Assembly (NCBI GenBank): GCA_029261295.1
Contig: JAJDBP010000017.1
Coordinates: 62,001 to 126,000 of the forward strand
Source of the DNA: Nitrospirales bacterium
Lineage (GTDB): Bacteria; Nitrospirota; Nitrospiria; Nitrospirales; UBA8639
Reading direction: 5' to 3'
Length of the DNA stretch: 64,000 nt
Shown: positions 1 to 9,523 of the stretch, in pieces
How positions within the stretch are numbered: the stretch's first letter is position 1
Layout of the letters: each line of letters starts with the position of its first letter
Position numbers and translations under genes: made by a program
The notes under the pieces: model-generated
What the model saw: the letters and a program-made list of their open reading frames with translations, nothing else
Database searches by the model: none
Told to the model about the DNA's origin: nothing

Positions 1-515
1 TCTCTGTTTGCTGGAATGGCAAAATTATTAGAACCGCTTAGCCATACCCATATATAAGCGTCGCTTTATAATCTGTTAGACTAGGACCGCGGGCTCAAAA
101 AATATTCACCAGCAATGATGAAAGTATTCGTGTCGCGAGGTATAACCGAAGCCCGAGAGCCACCAATAAAAATCGCATCAGCTCAGAATGGCATGACTCC
201 AAAAAGAAAAATGGAACATGGCACAACTCCCATGAGGACCCAACGCATCCTTGCGAGACTTGTCATGCTTCAAAACAGCAACAAGAGTGCCATTAAGATA
301 TTTTCATCAAAAATGTGAGAAGGACCACTAAAGAAGCACTTACCGTGGGAATAACCACATGGAGAAGGAAGAACTATTGAAGTTTAAATTTCCACACTTT
401 TGGACAAATAGTAAGGGAACATTTAAGACATCAATTTTTCATGAACTTGCGTGTCCGAATACTCAGACAGCAAAAAACGTGAGGTGTAGCATTTAGGGGC
501 AGGGATACGAAAATA
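1..515. other. Non-coding or unassigned left edge
   Basis: I see no gene here that I can support. A 67-codon open frame at 115-318 (+) has no ribosome binding site and no recognisable protein character. The segment ends at the stop of the sigma54 activator gene. Confidence 0.5.
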
Positions 516-1940
516 TTATGAAATGTTGTTATCTCGCAATTTATTGTAAAGGCTTGAACGACTAATTTTTAGAAGCCTCGCCGCACGAGTTTTATCTCCC
601 TTGGCATTAAGTAGAGCTTGGAGAATCTGGCTTCGCTCAGCTTCCTGCCGTGCAACTTTCCCAATTCTATTCAAATCATTTTTGAAAGGCTGAGTGCTCT
701 GCCCATGAAATAAATCCCCAGGTTGAAGGATAGAATGTGGGCAAGTCACGACACCTCGTTCAATGACATTTTCCAGTTCGCGAACATTCCCGGGCCAATG
801 ATGTTGAACGAGCGCCAACTGAGCATTTGGACTCACACTGATTGGAGCACGGCCATTTTTTTGTGCTGCCTCTCGCAAGAAATACTCAACCAATAATGGA
901 ATATCTTTTTTGCGTTCTCGTAGGGAAGGGACCGTTAAAGGTAGGACAGCCAGCCGATAATACAAATCAGCCCGAAATGTTTTGGCCTTGACTAATCCCT
1001 CAAGAGGTTTATTCCCAGCGGAAAGCACTCGCACATTCACCTTAATAGACTGATTACTCCCGACAGGTTTAATTTCTCCTTCTTGTAATACCCGAAGCAG
1101 TCGGGCTTGAAACGCGTGTGTGGTATCGGCAATTTCATCTAAAAAAATTGTTCCTCCTTCAGCTTCCTCGAAAAGCCCCTTTCTGTCAGATACCGCTCCC
1201 GTAAACGCCCCACGTTTATGGCCAAAGAGTTCACTTTCCAACAAGGTTTCGGGCAAAGCACTGCATTCCACGACAACAAAAGGCTGCGTCCGTCGACGGC
1301 TCAACGCATGAATAGTTTTCGCCACAAGTTCCTTGCCGGTCCCACTTTCGCCCTGAATCAATACGGTGGCCTCACTCGCAGCCACCAATTGAATCATTTC
1401 TACTAAAGATTGGATGGGTTCACTGTCACCAATAATTGATCGAATTGGCCCCTTTGCATCTGATGACGCTTCATGTCTGGAATCCAGGCGTCCTTCATTT
1501 TTCGTCTCTGACTGAGGGGTGACAAGACTTTCAGTACCCCGAACACCCATCATGACTGCTAAATGCGTCTGCCCCGCTTCACTTTGTAACGGCACAGCGT
1601 TAGGCAGGGGACACCTTGAAGAGAACTCAATACTCAAAGGAGACGCAGGCACGACTCCAGAATGTTGGTTTCTGTCCGGAAATAGGCTGGTGGCAGGACA
1701 AGACTCACAGGGAGATACTTGAGAATTTATGGAATGAGAACCGTTTGTTTTTGATCTGAGAATTAAGGGACAGTCCTTCGAAATTTTTTCGGAGGCAGGA
1801 TTGGCATACACCATTTCCATTTTTGGATTAAAAATGACAATAGGCTCTTCTAAATGATGCGCTAATAATTTTAAACCCTCAATGCGGGCACAAACATGTT
1901 CAGGAAGATCAGCTCCCGTTGGCGAATACGATCCGGCCAT
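516..1940 (-). CDS. sigma54-dependent Fis-family transcriptional activator with PAS-like sensor
   Basis: A 474-aa bacterial enhancer-binding protein that would remodel sigma54-RNA polymerase at -24/-12 promoters. The N-terminus (about 22-130) is PAS-like and holds Cys57, Cys78 and Cys81 (the last two as CESC), which could be a metal or redox site. The AAA+ core has Walker A GESGTGKE at 197-204, a canonical GAFTGA loop at 244-249 and Walker B ending in FLDE near 265-270. A Fis-type helix-turn-helix ends the protein (about 430-474). There is no receiver domain, so its signal would come through the PAS region or a partner. It lies 27 bp downstream of a stand-alone receiver protein on the same strand, so the two may work together. 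It is one of two NtrC-family proteins here and a candidate activator of the sigma54-like promoters listed. Confidence 0.93.
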   Translation of the reverse strand: MAGSYSPTGADLPEHVCARIEGLKLLAHHLEEPIVIFNPKMEMVYANPASEKISKDCPLILRSKTNGSHSINSQVSPCESCPATSLFPDRNQHSGVVPASPLSIEFSSRCPLPNAVPLQSEAGQTHLAVMMGVRGTESLVTPQSETKNEGRLDSRHEASSDAKGPIRSIIGDSEPIQSLVEMIQLVAASEATVLIQGESGTGKELVAKTIHALSRRRTQPFVVVECSALPETLLESELFGHKRGAFTGAVSDRKGLFEEAEGGTIFLDEIADTTHAFQARLLRVLQEGEIKPVGSNQSIKVNVRVLSAGNKPLEGLVKAKTFRADLYYRLAVLPLTVPSLRERKKDIPLLVEYFLREAAQKNGRAPISVSPNAQLALVQHHWPGNVRELENVIERGVVTCPHSILQPGDLFHGQSTQPFKNDLNRIGKVARQEAERSQILQALLNAKGDKTRAARLLKISRSSLYNKLRDNNIS

Positions 1941-1967
1941 CGTATTGACTCCTCTCTTTACTTTCCA

Positions 1968-2354
1968 TCACAGAATATTCCCACATGGATTCCCGAGGCA
2001 CACTTGTGCAATCCATCCTTTCAAATCGTTCAGATGAAGCGGCTTTTCAAAATATCCTTGAGCACCACACTCCAACGCTTTGGCTTTCGACTGACTATCA
2101 CCATGAGCAGTCATCACCACGATGGAACTCTGAGGAGCCGATGCCTGTAGTAACCGTAGATAGGGATAGCCTCCATCAGGAATTCTTAAATCCGTGACAA
2201 TAACCTTCGGGATGACCGTTTGAAGCGTTTTGAACGCCCCCTTTCCATCAGAAGCTTCAACGACCCGACAGCCCTTTTCCTGAAGAGCGTCGACCAACAC
2301 CGCTCGCATGGCCTCATCCTCATCAACCACTAGAATGGTACATTCTTTACCCAT
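1968..2354 (-). CDS. Stand-alone response regulator receiver protein
   Basis: A CheY-like receiver domain with almost nothing else (about 128 aa). Near the start is VVDEDEAMR, which supplies the acidic pair. The phosphoacceptor Asp is in VTDLRIPDG, a Thr follows in VVMTAHG, and the conserved Lys is in FEKPL. I chose the ATG at 2354 because it places the first beta strand at the usual distance. The open frame reaches 2429, with an ATG at 2384 after GGTGAGGTG, so the start is uncertain. It precedes the sigma54 activator by 27 bp and probably shares its transcript. A phosphorelay or protein-protein role is inferred. Confidence 0.85.
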   Translation of the reverse strand: MGKECTILVVDEDEAMRAVLVDALQEKGCRVVEASDGKGAFKTLQTVIPKVIVTDLRIPDGGYPYLRLLQASAPQSSIVVMTAHGDSQSKAKALECGAQGYFEKPLHLNDLKGWIAQVCLGNPCGNIL

Positions 2355-2667
2355 CCTATGATTATGAACTGGAACAGACCCCATCACCTCACCACTAAGC
2401 CCGAGCAACGGCTTCCCTAAGTAAGTCAATTAAAACGCTACTTTGGAATTGAGCAAAATCTAGGCCTGAAAATTTTGGCCAGATTATCTAAAAAGTGTCG
2501 CACTTTTGGAAAATTGAAAGGTACTTTTAGGAAAGTAGTGTGGAGTTTTTCCACAGAAAGTCTATTCGGAGGAATGCACACCTTCAAGACGTACCATCTT
2601 TACGTCATCAAGGAACATGAAGGCAGGAACAACAGATCCCCTTGCAGGAAATCTCCTCAAATTTTTT

Positions 2668-3600
2668 CTACCCTTTCTTCCTAGATCGCACAACTAGCAC
2701 AGAACAAGGAGCATGTTGACTAACCGATTTGGCCACACTTCCCATCAACAACCGTCTCAACCCAGTCAACCCCTTTGAGCCCATGAGCACTAAATCCACC
2801 TTCTGTTGTCGTGCTGTTTTTAATATTTCCGGTGCTTCATGTCCCGAGGCTATCCGCTCATTAATATTTAGAGGGAGAGAAGCCAGTGTATTGCGCGTGT
2901 CTTTCAACAGACTTACACCAACAGCACCTTTATCCCGGCACAAATTCTTAGCCAACTTAGTAAATTCAGCCTGACTCTTTCCGGCACGATCCACAAACTG
3001 GTCAGTTTCATACATATGTTTTCTCTTCACATGAAGTAACATAACGGTAGAGTCAGCAGGAACCCTGACGACCTCTTTGAGAAATTCTACAGCTTTCCAG
3101 GAATCGTCGGACCCATCAGTGGCAAGAAGTACCTTGAAGTTCGATGACGCTTTCGTCTTTCGAGCAGTTGGTCGTCCAATGAGGACGGAACATGGGGCAT
3201 CATTCAAAACCCATTCACTGACACTTCCCAGCAAAAGGCCTGACATGCGAGACAAGCCTCTAGAACCAAGAACCACCAGATCAATTTTTTTCTTCTGAAT
3301 GAGGCTTAAAATTTCTTGGCCAGGAACACCGTTCACCACGATCGATTGCACCTGCAACGTTTCCGACGCAAACTGCTTTTCCAGGCGCCGAAATTCTGCA
3401 TGAACTGGCAGTGGCGGATTTCTCAAATCATCTAATTTCTTTTTTTGCAAACGACTTAAACTTTCTCCAGACATCTCGTCGTCCAGAGTCGTGACATGGA
3501 GAATAATCAAGGTTGACCCAGGTGGCCACTTCATTTTTTGGAGCAAACTTATCACAAATTTTGAATCTTTTGAGTGATCAATCGCTATTAATATTCGCAT
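2668..3600 (-). CDS. Universal stress protein, two UspA domains
   Basis: A 310-aa protein with two tandem UspA folds. Each ends in the family's ATP-binding signature G-x2-G-x9-G-S: GSRGLSRMSGLLLGSVS in the first half and GSKGLTGLRRLLMGSVA in the second. The start is the ATG at 3600 (MRILIAIDHS, the first UspA beta strand); longer forms would overlap the ATPase gene. It begins 4 bp after the stop of the P-type ATPase gene, so the two are cotranscribed and probably coupled. USPs of this kind are cytoplasmic stress or energy-state proteins, and pairing with a cation ATPase suggests regulation of ion transport (inference). Confidence 0.93.
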   Translation of the reverse strand: MRILIAIDHSKDSKFVISLLQKMKWPPGSTLIILHVTTLDDEMSGESLSRLQKKKLDDLRNPPLPVHAEFRRLEKQFASETLQVQSIVVNGVPGQEILSLIQKKKIDLVVLGSRGLSRMSGLLLGSVSEWVLNDAPCSVLIGRPTARKTKASSNFKVLLATDGSDDSWKAVEFLKEVVRVPADSTVMLLHVKRKHMYETDQFVDRAGKSQAEFTKLAKNLCRDKGAVGVSLLKDTRNTLASLPLNINERIASGHEAPEILKTARQQKVDLVLMGSKGLTGLRRLLMGSVAKSVSQHAPCSVLVVRSRKKG

Positions 3601-3604
3601 GAAA

Positions 3605-6322
3605 TCATTCCTTTGGTTTTTGTGAGATCCAGAATCGAAGCGTTTTTTCAAAACCAACAATCCCATAGATGAGAAATCCCCAGCCAATAATAAACCGCCA
3701 CTCACTGAAAGCCAACGGTGCTGATCGAAAGATTTGATTCATCCACGGCCAATAGGTAAATACTAGTTGTAGCCCAATCATGATCGTCACGCCGATCAAT
3801 AGCGATCGGTTGGAAAAACACCCAATACGCCACATCGAAAACTCAAGAGAACGACAATTAAAGACATAGAACATTTCTCCAAACACAAACATATTCACCG
3901 CAGCCGTTCGGGCAACTTCAATGGGTTGCCCTTGAGCGAGTACCCATTCAAATAACCCAAATGATCCAACCAATAACAGAGTACCGACCATCCCAATTCG
4001 GTAGACCAGCGTACTCGTTAATATGGAGGTTTGTGGATCGCGAGGCGGTCGGGCCATCAGGCCCGGCTCTTTTGGTTCGAAAACGAGCATTAACCCCAAC
4101 AACACAGCGGTCGTCATATTTATCCAAAGGATTTGAACTGGAAGAATGGGCAGGGTGACCCCAGCAAACACTGCAACCATAATGACCAGACCTTCACCAA
4201 TATTTGTGGGAAGCGTCCAGGTTATAAACTTTACGAGATTATCGAATACCCCACGTCCCTCCTCTACGGCAGCCTCAATCGTCGAAAAATTGTCGTCTGT
4301 CAGCACCATGTCCGCCGCTTCCTTGGCAACTTCAGTTCCCATTTTCCCCATCGCAATCCCAATATTTGCTTGTCTCAAGGCCGGGGCATCATTCACGCCG
4401 TCTCCAGTCATCGCTACAATATGCCCAAGAGCTTGCAAAGCATCAACCAACCGGAGTTTTTGTTCGGGTGCGACACGAGCAAATACAGAAATCTGTTCTA
4501 CTTGCTTGACCAGTTCAACATCACTCAACCTGGCAACCTCATGGCCACTTAAGACTGGCAGACCGTGCGCCGGCCGAGCTAACTTCATCTGCTTGGCAAT
4601 AGCCACAGCAGTACCCACATGATCCCCAGTAATCATTTTGACTTGAATGCCCGCACGATGGCAGGTCTGCACAGCTCGAATCGCTTCTGATCGAGGCGGA
4701 TCCATCATGCCCTGCAACCCTAAAAACACCAGCTCCCTCACATCATGATGCGATATTGAACACTGATCGGATGACAAAGTTTTTGATGCAAACGCCAGAA
4801 CACGCAAACCTTTATTTGCCATCTTTTGAACTGCATACTGAATGGCCTGGGCATCTAAATGCACTAATTGACCCGTGAGATCCAATGCTTTGTCGCAACC
4901 CATGACAATTCGCTCCACAGCACCTTTGACATACATCACCTTGGATACGGCTTCATCGGGTTGACTATGCAACGTCGCCATCAATTGATCCTGTGACTCA
5001 AAGGGAAGGGTATCTAAGCGAGGAAAATTTTGTGTCATCAACCTGCATGAGAGCCCAACTTTCTCTGCTACTGACAACAGAGCCCCTTCTGTTGGGTCTC
5101 CTTCCACTCCCCAACCTCCATTCTTTTGAACGAGGCTTGATTCATTACACAGAAGTCCGGCCTTTGCGCATTCAAGCAAAGGCGGATACGAAGCAGGGTC
5201 GATAGAAGTCCCATGAAACTGAACTTCCCCAACCGGGGAATATCCTAATCCTGAAACGGAAAAAGACTTGTGACACACAAAAATTTCTTGCACGGTCATT
5301 TGATTCTGAGTCAGAGTTCCGGTTTTATCAGAACAAATCACCGTCGTACTGCCTAATATTTCCACCGCAGGAAGTTTTCGCACGATGGCATGACGACGTG
5401 CCATACGTGATACACCAATTGCCAGCATAATGGTCATGGCGGCTGGTAACGCTTCGGGAATAGCCCCGACAGCTAAGGCGACAGCGGCCATAAACATATC
5501 GAAAGCCGATTCACCCCTAAGCCATCCAACCAAAAAGGTTAACCCTGCCAACACAAGAATGACCCACAGCAACACACCACTGAAATTTCTAATTTTTTTG
5601 GTAAGCGGGGTGTCCAACACCTCCGCCGATTCGATCAGCTCTTTGATTCGTCCTATCTCAGTCGTATCCCCGCTTGCCACGACCACACCCAGACCTCGAC
5701 CCGCCGTCACCAACGAAGAGGAAAAAGCCATGTTGGCTCGATCGGCTAATACCGTATACTTGGGAAGCACTTGAACCTGTTTCGAAACGGGGATGGATTC
5801 TCCCGTGAGAGCCGATTCATCAATCTGCAGATTGCGCTCATTCACCAGTCGAAGATCAGCTGGAACTTTATCGCCAGCTTGCAAGACCACTATATCTCCT
5901 GGCACCAGCGCCGCAAAGGACAGCCGTTGCTTTTTCCCACCACGAATCACCATGGTCATGCCATCCATGGTTTGCGCTAGAGCTGCAATAGCGTGCAACG
6001 CCTTGGATTCTTGGATATAGCCAATCACGGCATTGATGAGTACCACCCCAAAGATCACACCAGAATCCACCCACTCTTGAAGAACAGCGGTGATCAGTGT
6101 GGCTGCAAGAAGGATATACACCAAGGGTTGATGAAATTGAAGTAAGAAAAGGAGGACAGAGCTGGTTCCCTCATAAAGGCTCAAGCTATTCGGACCGAAC
6201 TGTTTCTGTCGATGAGAAACCTCAAAATCATCTAAGCCTTGCTCAGCATCGGTCTCCAATAGAGTCAGGACCTCGTTGAGAGAAAGGTGATGCCAGTGTT
6301 TTTCTAACAAGGTTTCAAGCAT
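3605..6322 (-). CDS. P-type cation-transporting ATPase (type II-like)
   Basis: A 905-aa inner-membrane P-type ATPase. It has the N-terminal cation-ATPase domain, the actuator motif TGES at 173-176, the phosphorylation site DKTGT at 332-336 after SDK, and the hinge motif TGDGVNDAP near 625. The membrane-segment-4 motif reads PEALPAAM (289-296) where calcium pumps usually have PEGLP, so the transported ion (Ca2+, Mg2+, Na+ or H+) cannot be fixed from sequence. Ten hydrophobic segments fit the family. It lies 23 bp after the pentaheme cytochrome gene and 4 bp before a USP gene, so it is the third gene of a cytochrome b - cytochrome c - ATPase - USP unit. Confidence 0.95.
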   Translation of the reverse strand: MLETLLEKHWHHLSLNEVLTLLETDAEQGLDDFEVSHRQKQFGPNSLSLYEGTSSVLLFLLQFHQPLVYILLAATLITAVLQEWVDSGVIFGVVLINAVIGYIQESKALHAIAALAQTMDGMTMVIRGGKKQRLSFAALVPGDIVVLQAGDKVPADLRLVNERNLQIDESALTGESIPVSKQVQVLPKYTVLADRANMAFSSSLVTAGRGLGVVVASGDTTEIGRIKELIESAEVLDTPLTKKIRNFSGVLLWVILVLAGLTFLVGWLRGESAFDMFMAAVALAVGAIPEALPAAMTIMLAIGVSRMARRHAIVRKLPAVEILGSTTVICSDKTGTLTQNQMTVQEIFVCHKSFSVSGLGYSPVGEVQFHGTSIDPASYPPLLECAKAGLLCNESSLVQKNGGWGVEGDPTEGALLSVAEKVGLSCRLMTQNFPRLDTLPFESQDQLMATLHSQPDEAVSKVMYVKGAVERIVMGCDKALDLTGQLVHLDAQAIQYAVQKMANKGLRVLAFASKTLSSDQCSISHHDVRELVFLGLQGMMDPPRSEAIRAVQTCHRAGIQVKMITGDHVGTAVAIAKQMKLARPAHGLPVLSGHEVARLSDVELVKQVEQISVFARVAPEQKLRLVDALQALGHIVAMTGDGVNDAPALRQANIGIAMGKMGTEVAKEAADMVLTDDNFSTIEAAVEEGRGVFDNLVKFITWTLPTNIGEGLVIMVAVFAGVTLPILPVQILWINMTTAVLLGLMLVFEPKEPGLMARPPRDPQTSILTSTLVYRIGMVGTLLLVGSFGLFEWVLAQGQPIEVARTAAVNMFVFGEMFYVFNCRSLEFSMWRIGCFSNRSLLIGVTIMIGLQLVFTYWPWMNQIFRSAPLAFSEWRFIIGWGFLIYGIVGFEKTLRFWISQKPKE

Positions 6323-6345
6323 ACTTTTCTCAATATTGGGGAAAG

Positions 6346-6915
6346 TTAATCATCCTCAACATCCAATAGCCCGCCATGATGACACTTCAGACAATTTGCA
6401 AAATGCCCAAGGCGATGCGCACCTTCCCCTTCTTCTATAATATGGCTAACCCGCGCATTGGAAAGCACAGTCATCTTATTCCCCTCCTCCCCTGATTCCA
6501 GCAGATGACAATTAGAGCAGGATGTCGCACCCGTGGCTCTAAAAATAATTTCTCCATGAGGATTTCTCAATGCACGCGTGGTTATCGAAGCTAAGACACC
6601 TTGATGCTCCACATGACACGTCCAGCAGGGTTGGGCCTTGGCAATAATGTCTGCATGAAAGCGAGCCACAGCAGGTTCAGCACGTGTCGCAAAGATTTCT
6701 TTTGAATGACAAGAAAGACATTTCTGAGGAATCGGTCCTTGAAACGGTTGGTGGCAGGAAAGGCAAGACTTCACATCTGTATGGTACCGACTGAGATGCC
6801 CTGGCGCCCATAAAGCCTCCGTGTAGTCCGGTGAGAACCACATCACGACTCCAATGATTACAGCCGTGATCCCCCATACAAGCGGAGCGACCCATGATCG
6901 TAAGCATCCGATCAT
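6346..6915 (-). CDS. Membrane-anchored pentaheme c-type cytochrome
   Basis: A 189-aa protein with an N-terminal membrane segment (about 9-27) and five CxxCH haem c sites at Cys51, Cys66, Cys97, Cys133 and Cys175, with many extra His residues for bis-His ligation. The haem part should face the periplasm. Its ATG directly follows the TGA of the cytochrome b gene (no spacer), so the two are translationally coupled. This supports a membrane b / periplasmic multihaem c electron-transfer pair, probably taking electrons from or giving them to the quinone pool (inference). I cannot match it to a named complex. Confidence 0.9.
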   Translation of the reverse strand: MIGCLRSWVAPLVWGITAVIIGVVMWFSPDYTEALWAPGHLSRYHTDVKSCLSCHQPFQGPIPQKCLSCHSKEIFATRAEPAVARFHADIIAKAQPCWTCHVEHQGVLASITTRALRNPHGEIIFRATGATSCSNCHLLESGEEGNKMTVLSNARVSHIIEEGEGAHRLGHFANCLKCHHGGLLDVEDD

Positions 6916-7500
6916 TCATACCCCTCCGAAAAATAATGCACCACCAATATGAAGCAAAGCCAACACTACAAACGACCAGGCCATAGGACCATGAAGGCAC
7001 TTCCACCATCGCAACGATTCTTCTTGTAAGGCCAAATCATGCAACTGTGCTTCCACGGTTTCTTCCGGCATCCCCTTGAACGCCAATTGATGACGACGGT
7101 CATATAACTGTTGAAACGCCCAGTGATGCAATGCTTGGCCAACAATCCCACTTATTACTACCAACACCATGGCGCCTAGCGCGAGAATCGGCACCCAGGC
7201 ATGAAAATGTGCACCCGAATGAACAAAGATAATCGAAGGGCCTAGAACACCAGCCCCTATATGAACGTGGAACCAACGTTTTGGCCAAACCTGGTTCGGA
7301 CGCCACCACCATTTCAATGGATACACAAAGGTTAATCCAATGAAGCCCATACCAATCCACCCAACCAGGTGTGCCATTTGCGTATGACCGAATGGCCGAC
7401 TTGGAGTCGTACTCAAGAAATATTCAAGAAGGAAGGTGCTGATGATGGCCAAGCACACAAGGCCAAAAACTAAAGCCGTGCAACGGGAAAGAGTCGGCAT
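6916..7500 (-). CDS. Integral membrane cytochrome b-like protein
   Basis: A 194-aa protein with four or five hydrophobic segments. His residues sit at typical haem b positions: HVHIG and FVHSG in one pair of helices, then QALHH, LHGPM and LLHIG. This is the pattern of small membrane cytochromes b that pass electrons between quinol and a c-type partner. The next gene is a pentaheme cytochrome with an abutting stop/start, which supports that role. The family is not named with certainty; a ferric reductase-like or NapC-partner type are alternatives. Confidence 0.75.
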   Translation of the reverse strand: MPTLSRCTALVFGLVCLAIISTFLLEYFLSTTPSRPFGHTQMAHLVGWIGMGFIGLTFVYPLKWWWRPNQVWPKRWFHVHIGAGVLGPSIIFVHSGAHFHAWVPILALGAMVLVVISGIVGQALHHWAFQQLYDRRHQLAFKGMPEETVEAQLHDLALQEESLRWWKCLHGPMAWSFVVLALLHIGGALFFGGV

Positions 7501-7547
7501 GATGTTGAATGATCACTGGATCTTATGACTATACGCACATCGTCGAG

Positions 7548-8015
7548 TCAAAGAGCCTGAGTAAAGACGGGAGAAGAGGCTGGAAGAAGAGCCCGCAACT
7601 TTGTTCCGACAATTTCTGGATTCTTGACCCCACGAAATCGCAGGGTCCGATTCGAATCATGAGACCGAATGACCACGGTACCTATTCCTAAGAACTTGGC
7701 GAGAGGCCCTTGCATGATTTCAACGGCATGGATTCTCTCATGGCTGGCGCATCTGATCGTTTTCCCAGAATATCCATTCCGAATCATGACTTGCCGTGAG
7801 GTGATAACATATTTTGCCCAATATCGGAGTACCGCCGCCACTCCAAGCAAGAAACACGCTCCTACTATCCACAGCATCCAACCTGAGACATCGGCATACA
7901 GAAAAATTAACCCTCGCGAGGCCGTCCAGAGGCTCAAAAAATACAGCCAACTGAACTGACCCCACGAAGGATAAGCTTCCCATACTATCCGTTCAAATTC
8001 ATCTTGACCACTCAT
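7548..8015 (-). CDS. Bacterial PH-domain membrane protein
   Basis: About 155 aa. It starts at the ATG at 8015 (MSGQDEFERI). Two membrane helices (about 20-62) are followed by a basic beta-rich part containing YVITSRQVMIRNG and later GTVVIRSHDS, the typical form of the bPH2 (YdbS-like) domain. The function of such proteins is poorly known, though membrane-stress roles have been proposed for the family. It stands 47 bp upstream of the cytochrome b gene on the same strand, probably in the same transcript. Confidence 0.8.
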   Translation of the reverse strand: MSGQDEFERIVWEAYPSWGQFSWLYFLSLWTASRGLIFLYADVSGWMLWIVGACFLLGVAAVLRYWAKYVITSRQVMIRNGYSGKTIRCASHERIHAVEIMQGPLAKFLGIGTVVIRSHDSNRTLRFRGVKNPEIVGTKLRALLPASSPVFTQAL

Positions 8016-8070
8016 GTTATTCGTGTGTGTTCTGCAGAAAAATGCCGCATGATTCAAGGCAAAGCTATCA

Positions 8071-9102
8071 TTAAATTCCTATATTCATTAACTGTTTGTC
8101 TCTCCCTGAAAATGAAGTACTCCTTTCACCTCTGACAGCAAAGGCAGGTTCTGTACCGATAGAATCCAGCGTATCCTGAATACGTGTGGGATGCCCCCAA
8201 TCACTCCACATAACATCCTGCATTTCAAGCACCCCGACTTGTTCGGAAACTTTTTGTAGAACATCCGATGAAAAATTTTTGTGCGGCATATCTTCATATA
8301 TCATCCGAAGAGTTTGTGTCTCTAATGCAGTCCCAATAGTATTTCCAAACGCTTCAAAATGCTGCATCACTTCAGGCAAGCACTGCCACCCAAGCTGCCA
8401 AAGCATTTCAACGTTAGCCGCCATGACAAACGTATTCCAGAGCCCTCCAGCATTCATAGCCGCCATCGCGCGGGAAGAATCAGGTTTCTCAAAAAATGCT
8501 CCAACTTGACGGACTTGAGAGCCACGAATCCACCCAAGAGACTGCGTTGGCTCAATCCACCCATAGTCTAATTCGGTTCCGGTCGGAGAAACTCCAAGCA
8601 GCATGAGACGCTCAGAAAACAATTCGGCTGCCCGAATGAGTTTTCCGGCCATTTGGACAAATCGATATTCAGGAAACACAAAGTGATCCGAAGGATACAC
8701 AATGACCGTCGCCTGGGGATCACGATGACGAATATATGCCAAAGGAAGAAAAATACCCGCAACCGTACCACAATTTTTGGGCTGATGAATTACCCCACCA
8801 CGTGGATTCCCTCTTAATTGCCATGACATTTCTGCAGCATGATGAGCAGCCACCACAGTCACTTTCTGTTCGGGCACAGTCAATTGATCCGCTCGATCCC
8901 AGGTATGTTGCAACATCGAACGGGATCCGACAAATGAGCAAAATTGCTTAGGCTTATGATACCCCAGCCATTTTTCGATAAACGGTCGAGTCCGTTCGCC
9001 TTCTCCCCCAGCCAAGACGATTGACCACCGATGAATGGGATTCCTTTGTTGCACGATCACGGCCGTCCTTCTCTTTCTCGCACCACTAAACAATTCATAC
9101 AT
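8071..9102 (-). CDS. Mannose-1-phosphate guanylyltransferase-like nucleotidylyltransferase
   Basis: A 343-aa sugar-1-phosphate nucleotidylyltransferase. It has the nucleotide-binding signature LAGGEGERTRPF (about 29-40), KPKQFC, the metal-site strand VYPSDHF and the sugar-binding FFEKP, followed by NAGGLWNTFV, in the order seen in ManC-type enzymes. These make GDP-mannose from mannose-1-phosphate and GTP for surface polysaccharide. The isomerase domain of bifunctional ManC is absent. Sugar specificity is inferred from the motifs. A seven-codon reading frame with a strong ribosome binding site ends one base before this start. Confidence 0.85.
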   Translation of the reverse strand: MYELFSGARKRRTAVIVQQRNPIHRWSIVLAGGEGERTRPFIEKWLGYHKPKQFCSFVGSRSMLQHTWDRADQLTVPEQKVTVVAAHHAAEMSWQLRGNPRGGVIHQPKNCGTVAGIFLPLAYIRHRDPQATVIVYPSDHFVFPEYRFVQMAGKLIRAAELFSERLMLLGVSPTGTELDYGWIEPTQSLGWIRGSQVRQVGAFFEKPDSSRAMAAMNAGGLWNTFVMAANVEMLWQLGWQCLPEVMQHFEAFGNTIGTALETQTLRMIYEDMPHKNFSSDVLQKVSEQVGVLEMQDVMWSDWGHPTRIQDTLDSIGTEPAFAVRGERSTSFSGRDKQLMNIGI

Positions 9103-9103
9103 G

Positions 9104-9127
9104 CTACAGAGTTTGAAAAGTGCACAT
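9104..9127 (-). promoter_or_regulatory. Seven-codon leader frame before the nucleotidylyltransferase
   Basis: On the minus strand a strong Shine-Dalgarno (AAGGAGG) lies 6 bases before an ATG that opens a frame encoding MCTFQTL. It stops with TAG at 9104, one base before the ATG of the long gene. The long gene has no good ribosome site of its own, so stop-restart coupling is plausible. A mis-set start of the long gene is unlikely because the frames differ. Confidence 0.4.
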
Positions 9128-9523
9128 ACCTGACCTCCTTAAAGAAGGCCAAACCATGCACTCAAGCTTCCTTTTGATGTTGTTTCCTAATCTAGGCTAC
9201 AAGTTTAATACCATCTCTGACCGACATGATTTCTTAGGTTTTTCAGTGAACTACCAACTTTAGGGAATAGCATCTTTGGGGCATTTCGCAACACAGGGAA
9301 TCAGACGGTAGTGAAATTTTCGGTCCAATGAAGTAAAGAGGTTCCCAGAAAATTCACTTTGGAAGGACTGGAGGAACGATCTTAAGCTTCTCTTGAGAAC
9401 CTATTTGAGCTTCGAGCTAGAAGGAGAGGAATGAAGAAAGACTCATAATTATCTTTCCTTTACTAATGAGAATTCCTACAATGGTCCGGTAAAGTAAATA
9501 CAGTCTTTAGGAAACCAATTTTC
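9128..9523. other. Intergenic region, nothing clear
   Basis: About 400 bp between the nucleotidylyltransferase leader and a small plus-strand gene. I see no gene, convincing terminator or -24/-12 match. It should hold promoters for both flanking units. Confidence 0.4.

Noticed and set aside
115-318. 67-codon plus-strand frame at the left edge
   Set aside because: No ribosome site, unusual composition and no family features.
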